A DNA stretch of 64,000 nt, taken from contig NW_025401151.1 of NCBI RefSeq assembly GCF_011075055.1, positions 62,001 to 126,000 of the forward strand, written 5' to 3'. A program made the position numbers and the translations under genes. Shown in pieces: positions 45,101 to 56,290 of the stretch. Within the stretch, counting starts at the first letter, position 1. Every line of letters starts with the position of its first letter. Under the pieces are notes generated by a model. It was not told the DNA's origin and did no database searches. It saw nothing but the letters and a program-made list of their open reading frames with translations. The DNA comes from Mangifera indica. Its lineage: Eukaryota > Streptophyta > Magnoliopsida > Sapindales > Anacardiaceae.

Positions 45101-45227
45101 AGTTGCTCTTGAAATGAAGTAGAGCAACACTTTGTTCGGGGGAGCAAAGTATCTGTGATGAAGAAGAGGATGAACAAACAACTTGAAAATGTAAGACGAA
45201 GAAGCAGAAGAAGAAGAATGCCCGCAT
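42162..45227 (-). CDS. RLP-2, receptor-like protein with extracellular LRRs (Cf-9/RLP type)
   Basis: A single uninterrupted frame encodes 1021 residues from the methionine at 45227, which heads a signal peptide (MRAFFFFCFFVLHFQVVCSS). As in RLP-1 an in-frame upstream extension exists (to 45332) but would bury the signal. It has the same layout: cap with CSPEQSVALLHF and SDCCLWDGVTC, LRRs, island ending YYSITLFLKGVETR, last LRRs, LCGSPLSNKC cap, acidic DEEESNASS, membrane helix (about 969-991) and a 30-residue basic tail. It differs from RLP-1 by one extra LRR (RVLDLSLTNFSGKLPETFGN), five extra residues in the N-cap (KFCPNFDQFRGYPK), one extra arginine at the tail, and scattered changes at exposed LRR positions. 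It is likely a plasma-membrane immune or developmental receptor; the ligand is unknown. Confidence 0.95.
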   Translation of the reverse strand: MRAFFFFCFFVLHFQVVCSSSSSSQILCSPEQSVALLHFKSNFSIGKYAYKFCPNFDQFRGYPKTESWKEGSDCCLWDGVTCDTFTGHVIGLDLSSSWLVGLVHENSSLFLLHHLQRLNLACNGLFRSQISPNFGKFTKLTHLNLSSSGLVGLVPTEMFLLSDLISLDLSDNLLRMPQHGFDKLLQNLTKLRYLHLETVGMSTVSTGSLVNLSSSLVSLNLRLTGVQGRFPSEIFLFPFLQQLMLSLNGGIAGNLPEFNKSSPLRVLDLSLTNFSGKLPETFGNLMYLNYLSLSVCNFQGSLPSSLGNLTEITSMDLSRNSFTGQVPTSLCKLVQLTWLSLTHNNFSGKFPNVLGNLSKLETLHLSVNNFSGQLPTSIFNVNGLLYLDFSYNQFQGQFPSKISGLPYLVGIKLKNNLLSGRVPAWLFTLPSLVSLDLSHNKLTGPMEQFQHPGPIIYVDLNDNEICGPIPDSIFQLLDLIVLTLANNNFSGNVQVKKLSELKNLTQIDLSYNALLSVTGKVILPQLNEVFLSSCSLTAVPLFLGTVSYLNLDLSNNSIYGRISQLALGNCSSLSYLNLSHNLLTSVEYISSMFKLRILDLSSNLLQGQLVDLPSRLTFFSASNNDLTGVIPPSFCNGSRVLSLDLSHNSLSGNIPKCLAKSTADIKFLNLAMNNFHGSIESLTFPHQCDVTALMLNDNQLEGPLPSSLVHCQGLDILDVGNNRINDSFPNWLVNFQFLEVLILRFNQFHGPIGDSSTRFLFPRLRVLDLSHNQFSGILPASFFNNFEAMKSGYKDGVKLNYLHSFFGTYYSITLFLKGVETRMERILYTFTCIDLSNNLFKGEIPKVFGQLELLRLINLSRNSLTGEIPLSLKNLSQLEALDLSSNQLIGKIPLQLTSLTFLSVLNLSYNHLVGCIPQGNQFDTFQNDSYIGNLGLCGSPLSNKCDNDKAPPTIDEEESNASSWFDWKIALMGYGCGFVIGISIAYIVFSIGKPQFFVRLIERECPRNVRRLNRGRRRRTN

Positions 45228-45340
45228 CTTTTTTCTTTTAAAGAAACAAAAGAAAAGGAAATTGCTGATGGGAAAATGAAATGAACATTCAGATATATAC
45301 ACACACACACTTTTCCTCCAAGCTCTTTCCATTTTCTTTC

Positions 45341-45351
45341 CTTTTTATACA
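45341..45351 (-). promoter_or_regulatory. TATA box of RLP-2
   Basis: The minus strand reads tgtataaaaag about 115 bases upstream of the chosen start. The string is shared with RLP-1. Sequence upstream of about 45355 is unrelated to the RLP-1 upstream region, so the two genes may be regulated differently. Confidence 0.65.
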
Positions 45352-45355
45352 ATTA

Positions 45356-45934
45356 TTTTTGGATTGAGAAGAAAATAAAAAGTTATATATTATATAGGGT
45401 ATCCAAAGTCAGAATTCTTAGACAATATACCAAATAGTCATTGATCCATAGACAAGCTTGAGCATAATAGCTGAGTTCATATTAACTGATAGTTAGACTA
45501 GTTACTCAATGCTTAGGTCAGATTATTTTTAAATCAACATTAAAAATAATATTTAAAATAATTTACCTTTACATAATAAAATATAAAATTCGAATTATAT
45601 TTAAATAAAATCTAATCATAAATATACCAAAAGTTGTTCACTTTAACTCATTGATTAAACAGCAAACCAAGACAATTTGATCATTGGTCAAAGTGGTTAA
45701 ATTATAGAAATAAAAACCGGTCTTACCTAGATTGGATAAGGCCACAGGTTCTGAAAGAACAAATTGAATGACTAATCTGATCTAAGTTTCAAAACCATAG
45801 AACAAAGTTGGAGTGGGAAGGGTAATAAGTTAGCAACTTAATAAAATATATTATATGTATAAAATGGTCACAACAAGTGAAAAAAAAAGGGGGAGTGACC
45901 CTTAATTATACTTAAAAAATAACGTTAATTCCTT
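45356..45934. other. Unique upstream region of RLP-2
   Basis: AT-rich with no match to the RLP-1 upstream block and no recognisable gene or transposon. It probably contains the distal promoter of RLP-2. Confidence 0.5.
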
Positions 45935-48900
45935 TTGTCTTGTTTTTTCCCCCTCAATCCCTCTATATAAATAAAATGTATGTGTAAATTTATTTTTAAT
46001 ATAAAATTAAGTATTATTTAGAAAAATTGAACTCTTTCTCTGTCTAAATTCATTTTTCTTTATATTTGGGGTTGAGAAAATAGGACCTTTTGATTATTCT
46101 TTGAAAATTAAGGTCTTCGTCTTCTTTAACAAAAGACTTACCCGTGGTCAACACGTAGACAACTATCTATCGCAAAATTTTTATTTCTCTTGCCCTTGTA
46201 TTTTTAATTTATTATAACTCTTTCCTTTCTTAACCCCAACTAAATGAAACAAATAGTCAAAATGTATCATTTTCATTTTTTTCTCTTTGCTTTATATTTT
46301 TTTAATTATAGTTTTTCCCTATTTCTACCCGTTATAATAAAAAAGTTCATGTTTTTTACAACCTATTAAACTGATACGGTCATAATTTATTAGAATTGAA
46401 TTCAATTTGAGTTGTTTTAACTAGAATTGTAACCCGAATCAAACAAATTGAGGTTACGTTAAGGGTTTAAACTAAATATTAGACTTATTTTCATAAATAA
46501 ATCGAATTCAAGTCAAATTAAACACTTAAATTTGAGTTTAGATTGAGTCCAAATTTAAATTATCTGCTAACTGAGTTCTACTCTAATTGATATCAAGTCA
46601 CTCTTGATTTAAACCTTTTGAATTCAAATTGATCTTAAATTTGGACTTGTTTGGGCTCAATTCAGATAAACTTCAGTCCTAAATTTACGTTTCAAAATAA
46701 TGTCGTGATTAGCGTGTTGGTCTTCTTCAACAATGTTTTTAATTGTTTTCATTCAAAAAGTAATGCCTTGACAAACTCCTAAATTGACGCTATTTTGCTT
46801 GGATTAAGGGATGTCAATTGTTTGTTCACATTGCTGAAGAAGACCAGCATGTTAATCACGGCATAACTTTTATGTTTTCCAAAATGAGCCTTTCATCGAG
46901 AAATTAATGTGAACAAACAAAATTATAGCTGCCTTGACTTTTTTCACATTACTTTCGCGATTAAAGGCTCCATCAATTGTCTATTTTATTTTATTGTAAT
47001 TGCTCATGATACAAAATAAGAATACATAATTTATGTGGAAGTCCAACACGAAAAAATAGACAGGTATGAAATGGAGAAATTTTCACCATGAATGATGAAA
47101 ATTTAAAGTGAAGAAGAGATTATTTTGTTTTCTGTATTGTGGCACACTCACTCACTTTTTACTTACACTCTAATGCACCTTTTATATACAAACCTTTCCA
47201 TACATTTTTAGGCAGCTTTTATATTCGAACCCCAATTGACAAATACTTGACATGTATACAAGTGGCATGTTTGCAATGGGTAACACATTATTCCGCCAAT
47301 AGATTGTACCTATTTTACTGTAAGTCATTGCTATTTTACTGTTACTTATTGTATTTATTTAAATATAATTAAAAATTTATCTATTGAGTCATGTGACCCA
47401 TACTAGGGGGCCAAGCCCCTGCACCCACATAGAAGATCATTCTCTAAACCATAGTTCCTGAATTCAAATAACCCTATATAGAATTTGGATCATCACTTTA
47501 TATGTAATAGTTTCTTTGCTTATTGCAATATGTAATAATGTGCATATGTCTATGTAACTAAAAGACAATGAATTCAAGCTTTTCCATCACACAAGCTTTT
47601 CATAATTTATATGTCTACTGCACTGGGTCAAGCAAAGATACTTTGTAAGTGTAGTCTTAGTACAATGATCGTATTAGATCCAACCAAGTATTGTTTGTAT
47701 TGATGCGGTACTCCCACAAATTTGTATTTGAGCTTTGTGCAAGGTTTCTTTCATCCAAAATGAGTCACTAAGTTAAGAGGATCCAAGTCTTATAAATTGA
47801 ATGTCATACTTACTCCTGAATGATATTGGGTTTAGCATGAATATTATGTGATTATTTAATAATTAATACAAACAAATATTAAAAGTGAAATAATACTTTT
47901 TTTTTCCAAAAGAATATTTCACTTATAAGATTTGCTAAAATGACAAATTTTTACTATTTAAGTTTCAAAGAACCAAATTCTCACTCATCATTTGCTTTCG
48001 CTGGTGAACTAGAAAGGCATAAAATCATTTGATTTGTCTATTTTCTCTTTTCCCCCTTATTCTTTTTAATTTTCATTTCTCCCTCATTTTTCTATTTCAC
48101 TATTCAAAATTTTAGGGGCAAATTGTAATTTTTAAAAATATTAAGAGCATAATAAAATTTCTTAGCAGTATTTTTGAAAAAAAAAAAAGGTTTAAGGTGT
48201 TTTGAAATTTTTAAAATTTTAGTATACCTCTTAATATTTTTAGAAATGATAATTACATTTTTAAAGAGTTGGCTAAAATGCAATAATTTCGAGTTAATTA
48301 GATTTTTTTTAAAATATGAGCGTATCACTGCTAGGGGTCGTGCTTCTGTGAGTTAGTGCAAAAGTAGACTTTGTGTGTGTGTGTGTGTGTGTTAAGAGCT
48401 TGTGAGTGTTTAGTGAATGAGTAAAACTATGTGCATAACTTTCTGTACAAACAATTATATATCACTGTGTGATTGAATAGTTTTAAATTATAAGTAAAAC
48501 AATACTCAATCATATAGTGACATTTCATTATTTGTATATAAAGTTGTGCATATAATTTTACGGTTAATGAATTAGTTTTCAAGTGAGTAAATGTTTTTGT
48601 GTTAGTGAGTGAAGAGAAGTATTGCAAAGTGTGTTGGTGTGGTTTTGTAATTCTTGAATATTAATAAAGTTATTGTTTTATAATTACCACTTTCACTCAA
48701 CAAAGAGGTCGTGTTTTCTCAACCTTTTTAAACGGAAGATATAGTTATAATTTGGTAGAATTGAATTGAATTTAAATTGTTTTAACTAGAATTACAACTC
48801 GAATCAAATGCATTGGGTTTAAACTAAGGATTAGACTCTTTTTCATAAATCAATCAAGTTTAAATCAAATGGAATATTTAAATTTGAGCTTGGATCAAGT

Positions 48901-51310
48901 TCATATTTAAATTACTTGCAAACTAAGTTCCAACATAATTGAAATGTAATCAATCTTAAGTTAAACATTTAAAATTCAAATTAATCTTGAGTTGGGACTT
49001 GTTCAGGCTCAATTTGGATAAAATCCAGTCGTTAATTTATCATTCAACATGTTTTTATCTTCAACAATGTCTTCTTCAATAATTCAGTGTTGGGAAAAAT
49101 GTCTATAAGTAATGGGGATTGTACTTAACCAATGATAATTCAATCTTGAAAAGAAAAAGGAAAAAGTAATGCATTGACAAATTCCTAAATTGATTGTGTC
49201 CCTTAACTTTTATGTCAACTGTTTGTTTATGTAATTTCTCGACTAAAGGCTCCATCAATTGTTTATCTTATCCATTGTAATTGCTCCGATCAATGCTCCT
49301 AAGCTTCTGTTACGAAACCAGAGAAAAACAAAATAAGAACACATTTTAATTATACCCAAACCTTTACGTTCATTTTTATGCAGCTTTTATATACGAACCC
49401 TAATTAGCAAATCTTTCACATACACACTTACAAGTCGTATGTTTGCAATAAATACCACATTTTTTGCCAATAGGTTGTACTTGTTTTATTGTAAGTCTTT
49501 GCTATTTTACCATTACTTGTTGTATTTACTCAAATATAATTAAAAATTTATCCATTGAGTCATGTGACTCATACTAGGGGGCCAAGCCCAGATCAGTCTC
49601 TAATCCATAGTTCTTGAATTCAAATAACCTTTTATAGAATTTTTTAAGTTTCAAAAAACCAAATTCTCACTCATCATCTGCTTTTTTAGTAAATTGGAAA
49701 GGTATGAGATCATCTTATATAGATTTGTCCATTTTCTCTCTTTCCCCTTATTCTTTTTAATTTTCTTTTCTCCCTCGTTTTTCTATTTCGCTATTCAAAA
49801 TTTTAGGGGAAAATGTAATTTTTAAAAATATTAGGAGTATTAATAAATTTTTTAACAGAATTTTTGAAAAAAAAAAGTTTTAAGGTGTTTTAAAATTTCA
49901 ATATACCTCTCAATAGTTTTAGAAATGATAATTATACTTTTAAAGAATTGGCCAAAATACAATAATTTAAAGTTAAGTAAGCTTGTTTACTTTTAAGAGT
50001 CTAAAATAAAAAAATGTAAACTGGTATAAGAATATAATGATAATTTGATAGTTATATTAAATATTAATGACAGTTTTTATAACTTTAATATAAGAACAAA
50101 ATAGTTATTTTAAAGAAACAGAAGTGGACAATGATTGAAAATTTGACTTTTTGAAACTTTTATCAATCTCGGATGGGAAATAGTCATTTGGCCTAATTTT
50201 TTAAGCTAAATTCACCAACATTCACGATAAAGAATCTTGGACAGTGTAATCAACGGGCATAAAACATATAAGCAAAGGTCCTGAATAAATAAAATTAATA
50301 CTCTCTTTTTTCAATAATTTTTGTGTTAGTATATGACTTAAGCATTGAAAAGGCCTCGTTGACAAAAGCCACAACCAAATAAGCCCTAATTTGTTTATGA
50401 TTTGAAATTTTAAAATTAGAAATTAAATAATGTCTATTCATATGGTCACATATTATTGTTAATAAATATATTAATGCTTATTATTAACCAACATAGTTTT
50501 ACTTTATCAAATTTTGATTCGAGCGATTGCATGGTTAGCTTATATCTCCAAATTCGAGCAAATTAGTTTCAAGCAAACCTCCCACATAAATGCCTTTTTT
50601 TTCACATAATCAGATAACTATTGCAATGTCCTTACAGAAAATCTCAATTTTTTTTCCAGTAGTTATTTTAAGTAAATTTACCAATTATCAATCGAAATTG
50701 ACGTGCTAGACTTGCTTTAGTTGAAGTCCTTGAAGCTATATCAATGTGGTGCAAGACAGCTGCAGAATGCTGCAATTGACAAAGACCAAGTGAGATTCTT
50801 CCACATATGAGGCCAAAAATTTGTGCCCTGAAAGTCTAATTGAGCGCTCTTTTTTCCAGGGAGACACACATTGATCAACAATTACAATTACTGTCATCAA
50901 ATCTAATTATCAATGTGGTGCAAAATTATCAAGACAGAGTTGTGCACACAAGAACCAAGTGTGAAAACGAATGTTCATGGTTTGTCAAGTGCTTAACAAA
51001 AGATGAACAAGAACTATATGCTCTTGCATAATGGTCTGAAACAGAAACAGAGTTGCTTACGAAATTGCTACTAAAATTAAATCTACAATTTTTACAAAAG
51101 CTAGATGTTTTCTTGGAGACATTAGTACAGCAGCTTCTGCTCCAAAAGACTCCTCCTCAATGCAATAATCAACTCTTCGAAGTCTGAGAATTAAAAAACA
51201 AAGCATGATTTCAATAGTCTATTAGCTGGCTATATTCATTATGATCAGGCCATCTTAAAATAAGGTTTTACCATATAACACAATATGTGGCTCAAGTAAC
51301 ATTTGTTGGC
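45935..51310. repeat. Second spacer copy, rearranged (paralogous to parts of 33510-38985)
   Basis: Three joined pieces: 45935-48325 matches 35395-37670, 48330-49470 matches 33510-35395 (without the MULE), and 49450-51310 matches 36650-38985 with a deletion near 49640. The order differs from the first copy, so at least one unequal exchange is needed. Contents: MULE relics (47895-48329, 49650-50192), a MITE (48430-48575), a shortened RLP upstream block (50690-50905) and an RLP downstream relic (50910-51310). Small open frames such as 48104-48328 and 50840-51031 are not genes by any motif. Confidence 0.85.
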
Positions 51311-51326
51311 GTCCTATAAAGTGTCT

Positions 51327-54300
51327 ATGACAGCCAAAAATTTAACAACCGATCAATCTGCCCTTCTTCAATTCAAAGCACATATCACTGCCGATCCTTA
51401 CAGTGTACTGGCGTATAACTGGTCCATTTCTAATCCAATTTGCAGCTGGGTTGGTATTTCTTGTGGTGCTCGCCATGGAAGAGTCAAAGCCTTGAACCTT
51501 TCATTCATGGATCTCAGTGGTACCATCTCTCCACACCTGGGCAATCTCTCATTCCTGGTGAATCTCGATCTTAGTTACAACAATTTCCATGGCCATCTGC
51601 CAAATGAACTGGGACAATTACGCCGATTAAGAGTCTTTTCTGTCAGTAATAATAGAATAAGTGGAGGTATTCCGGGCTTTATCGGTCTCTTATCCAAACT
51701 CCAAATCCTGAAACTCGAATACAATAATTTCACAGGTACTATCCCAGATGTTCTCTTCAATGTAACTACGCTAGAGGCCTTGTGGGCCCTCGGCAATAAT
51801 ATTCAGGGAAGCATTTTACCAAAGATTGCGAAGCTCACCATGCTGAAATTTTTCTATATGGCAATTAACTTCCTCTCGTGCTCCATACCGTGGAGTAGCA
51901 TCTACAACAATTCCTTGCTACAAGATTTTAGTTTAACCTACAATTTTATGTCTGGCAGTCTGCCGGATGGTCTTTGTAATCGTCTTCCAAAACTTGAAAG
52001 GCTAACTCTATCTTATAATGGACTTTCTGGCCAGCTTCCAGGAAGTTTAGGCAACTGCAGCGAGGCTAATGTTTATTCATTGTCGCACAATAAATTCACA
52101 GGGCTCATACCACAAAATATTGGAAATTTGAGTAAGCTTACTAAGTTGGCTCTTCAAAATAACAACTTAGAAGGTATGATTCCACGATATTTTTTAAGCA
52201 TAATTTGGTTGTCAATAGGGCTATAATGTCCTTGTTCATTTTATTTAATCTGTAATAACTATATATTTTGGCAAATTTTTGTCCTCAAGTAGGTGACACT
52301 CCACAAGGGATTGGCAAGTTGAAGAATCTGCAGCATTTAGCTCTTGCTTACAATAATTTAACTGGTATAATTCCTTCCAAAATTCAATATTTCTTTAGAA
52401 ATAAAATTATATGTATACACAATTAGGTATAAAGATGATGTATCATCATATAATTAAGTGATTTTAAATGAAGGATAAAGTAAAACTTAATCACAACTAG
52501 TTAAAGTATACTTATAGCAAAAACCAATGCTATGTGTACTCACTTTTAGCATACAATTTAAGTATACAAAAATTGCTTATGATGCTAAAGCAACACTACT
52601 ACACGTATGGTATGGTATTAAAAATAAATTGTGAATATTACCTTATGAGGTTAAGAGATTCGGTACTAAAAATAATAGTGAATATTACCTGATGAGGACA
52701 AGAGTGTCTACTAACTCTGCATCTTTGTAAAAAAAGAAAAGCCCTTCTGTAATTTTTATCCTGTTAGAATTACATTATCAATGTTCAAAATTTTAATATA
52801 TTTACACGTTTTTTTTTCTTATACTTTTTCAGAAAATGTGTTTCAGTGTTTCTGTTTTGGCAGGCGAAATTCCAAAGGAGTTAGGGAATTTGCAAAATCT
52901 ACATGGTCTATTTCTAAGTTTCAATAGCCTAAGTGGTGTAATTCCAGTCTCAATCTTCAATATTTCAACCATAATAAATGTTAGTCTAGTTGAGAATAAC
53001 CTTTCAGGCCATCTACCATCAACCATTGGCCATGGGCTTCCCAACTTGCAGAGTCTTACCATAGGGTTTAATGAACTTACTGGAACAATCCCCACTTCCA
53101 TTACCAATGCTTCCAAGCTCGCTGTGCTAGATCTGTACTTCAAATCATTTTCTGGGCTTGTTCCAAATACATTTGGCCACTTGAAATTCCTCGAAAGGCT
53201 TAACCTTGGGTTCAATAACTTCACCACTGAATCACCTACTGCAGAATGGAGTTTTCTGTCTTCTTTGATAAACTGCAAGAAACTAAAGGCTCTAATCTTG
53301 GATTATAATCTACTGTATGGCGTCATACCACGTTTAATTGGCAATTTATCTGCAATTCTTGAATTTTTTATTGCAAGTAATTGCAAGATCAAGGGCAGAA
53401 TTCCTACTGAAGTGGGTAACTTGCATAGCTTGATAAATTTAGTCCTTTCAGAAAATGACTTGAACAGATTTATTCCACCAGCGGTGGGAAATTTGTGGAA
53501 TCTCCAAGGTCTAATCCTGTATAAAAATAATTTTTTGGGATTCATTCCTTACGAGCTTTGCAGATTACACATGGTAGATAAACTGTGGTTAAATGATAAT
53601 ATGCTCTCTGGGCCAATGCCAACATGCATGGCGAATTTGACTGCTCTGAGAGATCTGCAGTTAGGCTCCAACAAGTTAAACTCTAGCATACCCCCATCCT
53701 TATGGACACTTCAGTATATCTTGCATGTAAACTTGTCATCGAATTCCTTAAGTGGTTTTTTATCTCCAGGTATATAGAATTTGAAGGCTTGAGAGATCTA
53801 CATTTGTCAAAAAATCTCGTTAGGAAACATTCCCGCCGCCCTTGGGGGCCTTCAATCTCTCGAAACTCTATCTTTGCTGACAATGGATTTGAAGGTCCCA
53901 TCCCCAACACATTTGAGGCATTGATAAGCTTGGTATCCTTGGAGAGGTTCTCAACAATCTAAAAAACTTCAATGTCTCTGTAAATAATTTACAAGGGGAA
54001 ATTCCCAGCAAAGGTCCTTTTAAAACATTTTCTACTCAATCCTTATTGTTAAACCATGCATTTTGCGGTTTGCCAAGACAGGGGGTTCCTCTTTGCAAGG
54101 TTGACACCATTAAACGATCAAAAACACTGGCAATGAAATATATTTTGCCTTCAGTCTTGCTAGTTTTAATGATAATGATTGTAACCTTTGTCTTTCTAAG
54201 CTGTCATTATAGAAGAAAACATTCTCCAGTTGATCAAGTCGATTTGTTACCTTTAGCAACATGGAGAAGAACATCATATTTAGAAATTCAACAAGCCACT

Positions 54301-55218
54301 GATGATTTTAGTGAATGGAACTTGCTTGGTATTGGTAGCTTTGGTTCAGTATTCAAAGGGATACTTTCAGATGGAACTATAGCTGCAATAAAGGTCTTTA
54401 GTTTGCAAGTAGAAAGAGAACTTAGAAGCTTTAATTCTGAATGTGAAGTATTGCGCAACATTCGTCATTGAAATCTCATAAAAGTCTTGAGCAGTTGCTG
54501 TAACATTGATTTTAAGGCCTTGATACTCGAATTCATGTCGAATGATAGTCTTAAGAAGTGGTTGTATTCTCACAACTATTTTCTGGATATGCTACATAGG
54601 TTGAACATAATGATAGATGTTGCATCAGCTCTTGAATATCTCCATCATGATTATTCAACACCAATCATCCATTGTGATTTGAAGCCTTAGAATATCTTAT
54701 TAGATGAAGATATGGTTGCCCATGTGAGTGATTTCAGCATTTCCAAGCTCTTAGATGAAGGAGATTTGAAGACACGAACCCTTACACTAGCAACTTGGGG
54801 ATACATGGCACCAGGTGAAGTTTTTAATTCTAAATCTCAGTTAGTATGTTATTTACTTTTGATGATGGATTTTATGTAAATTTGCAGAGTATGGATCAGT
54901 GGGGATTGTGTCCACAAGAGGAGATGTCTATAGTTTTGTGATTTTGTTGATGGAAACTTTCACGAGAAAGAAGCCCACAGTTGAGATGTTTGCTAGTGAT
55001 TGAGCTTAAAGAACTTGGTGGAGGTATTGTTGCTTGATACAGTAACAAAAGTTGTGGATGCTAATCTGTTAAGAGATGAGAATGGTTTTGCTGCCAAAGT
55101 GAATTGCATGTTAAGCATCATGAATTTGGCTTTGAATTGTTCCATGGAATCACCTGAACAGAGGATCAATATGAAAGATGCCTTGGCAAAACTCAAGAAG
55201 ATTAGATTGCAATTTTAG
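51327..55218 (+). pseudogene. LRR receptor kinase (LRR-XII type, non-RD), pseudogene
   Basis: Exon 1 (51327-52173) begins MTAKNLTTDQSALLQFKAHI, the usual start of the mature ectodomain, then CSWVGISC and LRRs; the signal peptide is missing because RLP-flank DNA adjoins at about 51310. Two introns with GT-AG ends, 52174-52292 and 52365-52863, interrupt the same point of two LRRs (between LxG and xIP). LRRs continue to 53777, with a broken stretch to 54045. Then come a membrane helix (LPSVLLVLMIMIVTFVF) and a kinase with GIGSFGSVFKG, AAIKVF, the non-RD loop HCDLKP, and DFS instead of DFG. A last intron is 54815-54887, after MAP. Stops: TGA after NIRH (54469), TAG after HCDLKP (54688), TGA after EMFASD, plus frame shifts at 53780-54045. 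An intact relative (FLS2/EFR/Xa21 class) would be a plasma-membrane immune receptor. Confidence 0.92.
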
Positions 55219-55332
55219 CGAGATGTAGGGGGTCCCTAAATAAATGGTGTTGTGATGTACGCTATTTATGCTTTTAGTTTGTTGTTTATAATCTTTCTAG
55301 TTGATGATTATCTGTCTTGCTAAACTTTGAAT
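55219..55332. other. 3' flank of the receptor-kinase pseudogene
   Basis: Short AT-rich flank; no element recognised. Confidence 0.5.
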
Positions 55333-55822
55333 AATGGATTTTGAGCTCCCTTCAATTTCAACTTTGAATAATGGATTCTGCAGAAAAACAGTATTACTTA
55401 GACAATAAATACAGGAGAAGACTTTATCTTTTATATTTAAACAACATCAATGAAGAAACAAGAACAAGATATATATAATCCGAGCTCAATAACCCTATGA
55501 CTTGAGTTTAACTTGAATAAAAAATAGTCTAACTTGTGTTAGTCAAGCTAAAATTAAGTTTGGCTTGAGTTCAACTTTGAATAATGGATTTTGAGCTCCC
55601 TTCAATTTCAACTTTGAATAATGGATTCTGCAGAAAAACAGTATTACTTAGACAATAAATATAGGAGAAGACTTTATCTTTTATATTTAAACAACATCAA
55701 TGAAGAAACAAGAACAAGATATATATAATCTGAGCTCAAAAACCCTATGACTCGAGTTTAACTTGAATAAAAAATAGTCTAACTTGTGTTAGTCAAGCTA
55801 AAATTAAGTCTGGCTTGAGTTC
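55333..55822. repeat. 250-bp tandem duplication, two copies
   Basis: aatggattttgagctccctt recurs at 55333 and 55583, and the following bases (gaataatggattctgcag, acaataaatacaggagaag, aacaagatatatataatc, gtctaacttgtgttagtc) repeat almost perfectly. Only a few single-base differences are seen, so the event is recent. Non-coding. Confidence 0.92.
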
Positions 55823-56290
55823 AATTCAAATAAAAAAATAGTTTTACTTGAATTCATAATTTGAATCGATGGTTCAAGTTTGTAGTTCTTTAACAAATAG
55901 TGTCATTTTAATTTAACCTAAATAATCAGTAAAATAATGTCATTTTGCAAACAAATTGTGAACTCGAAGAATTTGAGCAATGAATTCAAACTACCAATTC
56001 GAGTAATAAATTATAGCTAAACTCAAGATATGAATCCAAATTATAAATTCAAATCAAAGTCTAGTAATGACCTGAACATCCCATAACTTGAATTTGGCTC
56101 AGTTTCAAAAACTTCTTATTCGAATTTGACTGGAATCAAAATTAAACAAATTTGAGCATAGTCGAGCCAAATCGAGTTAGCTTTTGAGATTGAACTAACT
56201 TAGTTTGAATCTACTCTTACAAAAAATATCTAAACTATAAAACTGACCCAAATATTTTTATCAAAATTAAATAATATTTAATAGAAAATA
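55823..56290. mobile_element. Degraded non-autonomous element related to 39708-40157
   Basis: Shares phrases with the inner element of the 39-kb cluster (aattcataatttgaatcgat, gtcattttgcaaacaaattg, ctcaagatatgaatccaaa). No intact ends are visible, so family membership is tentative. Confidence 0.4.
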
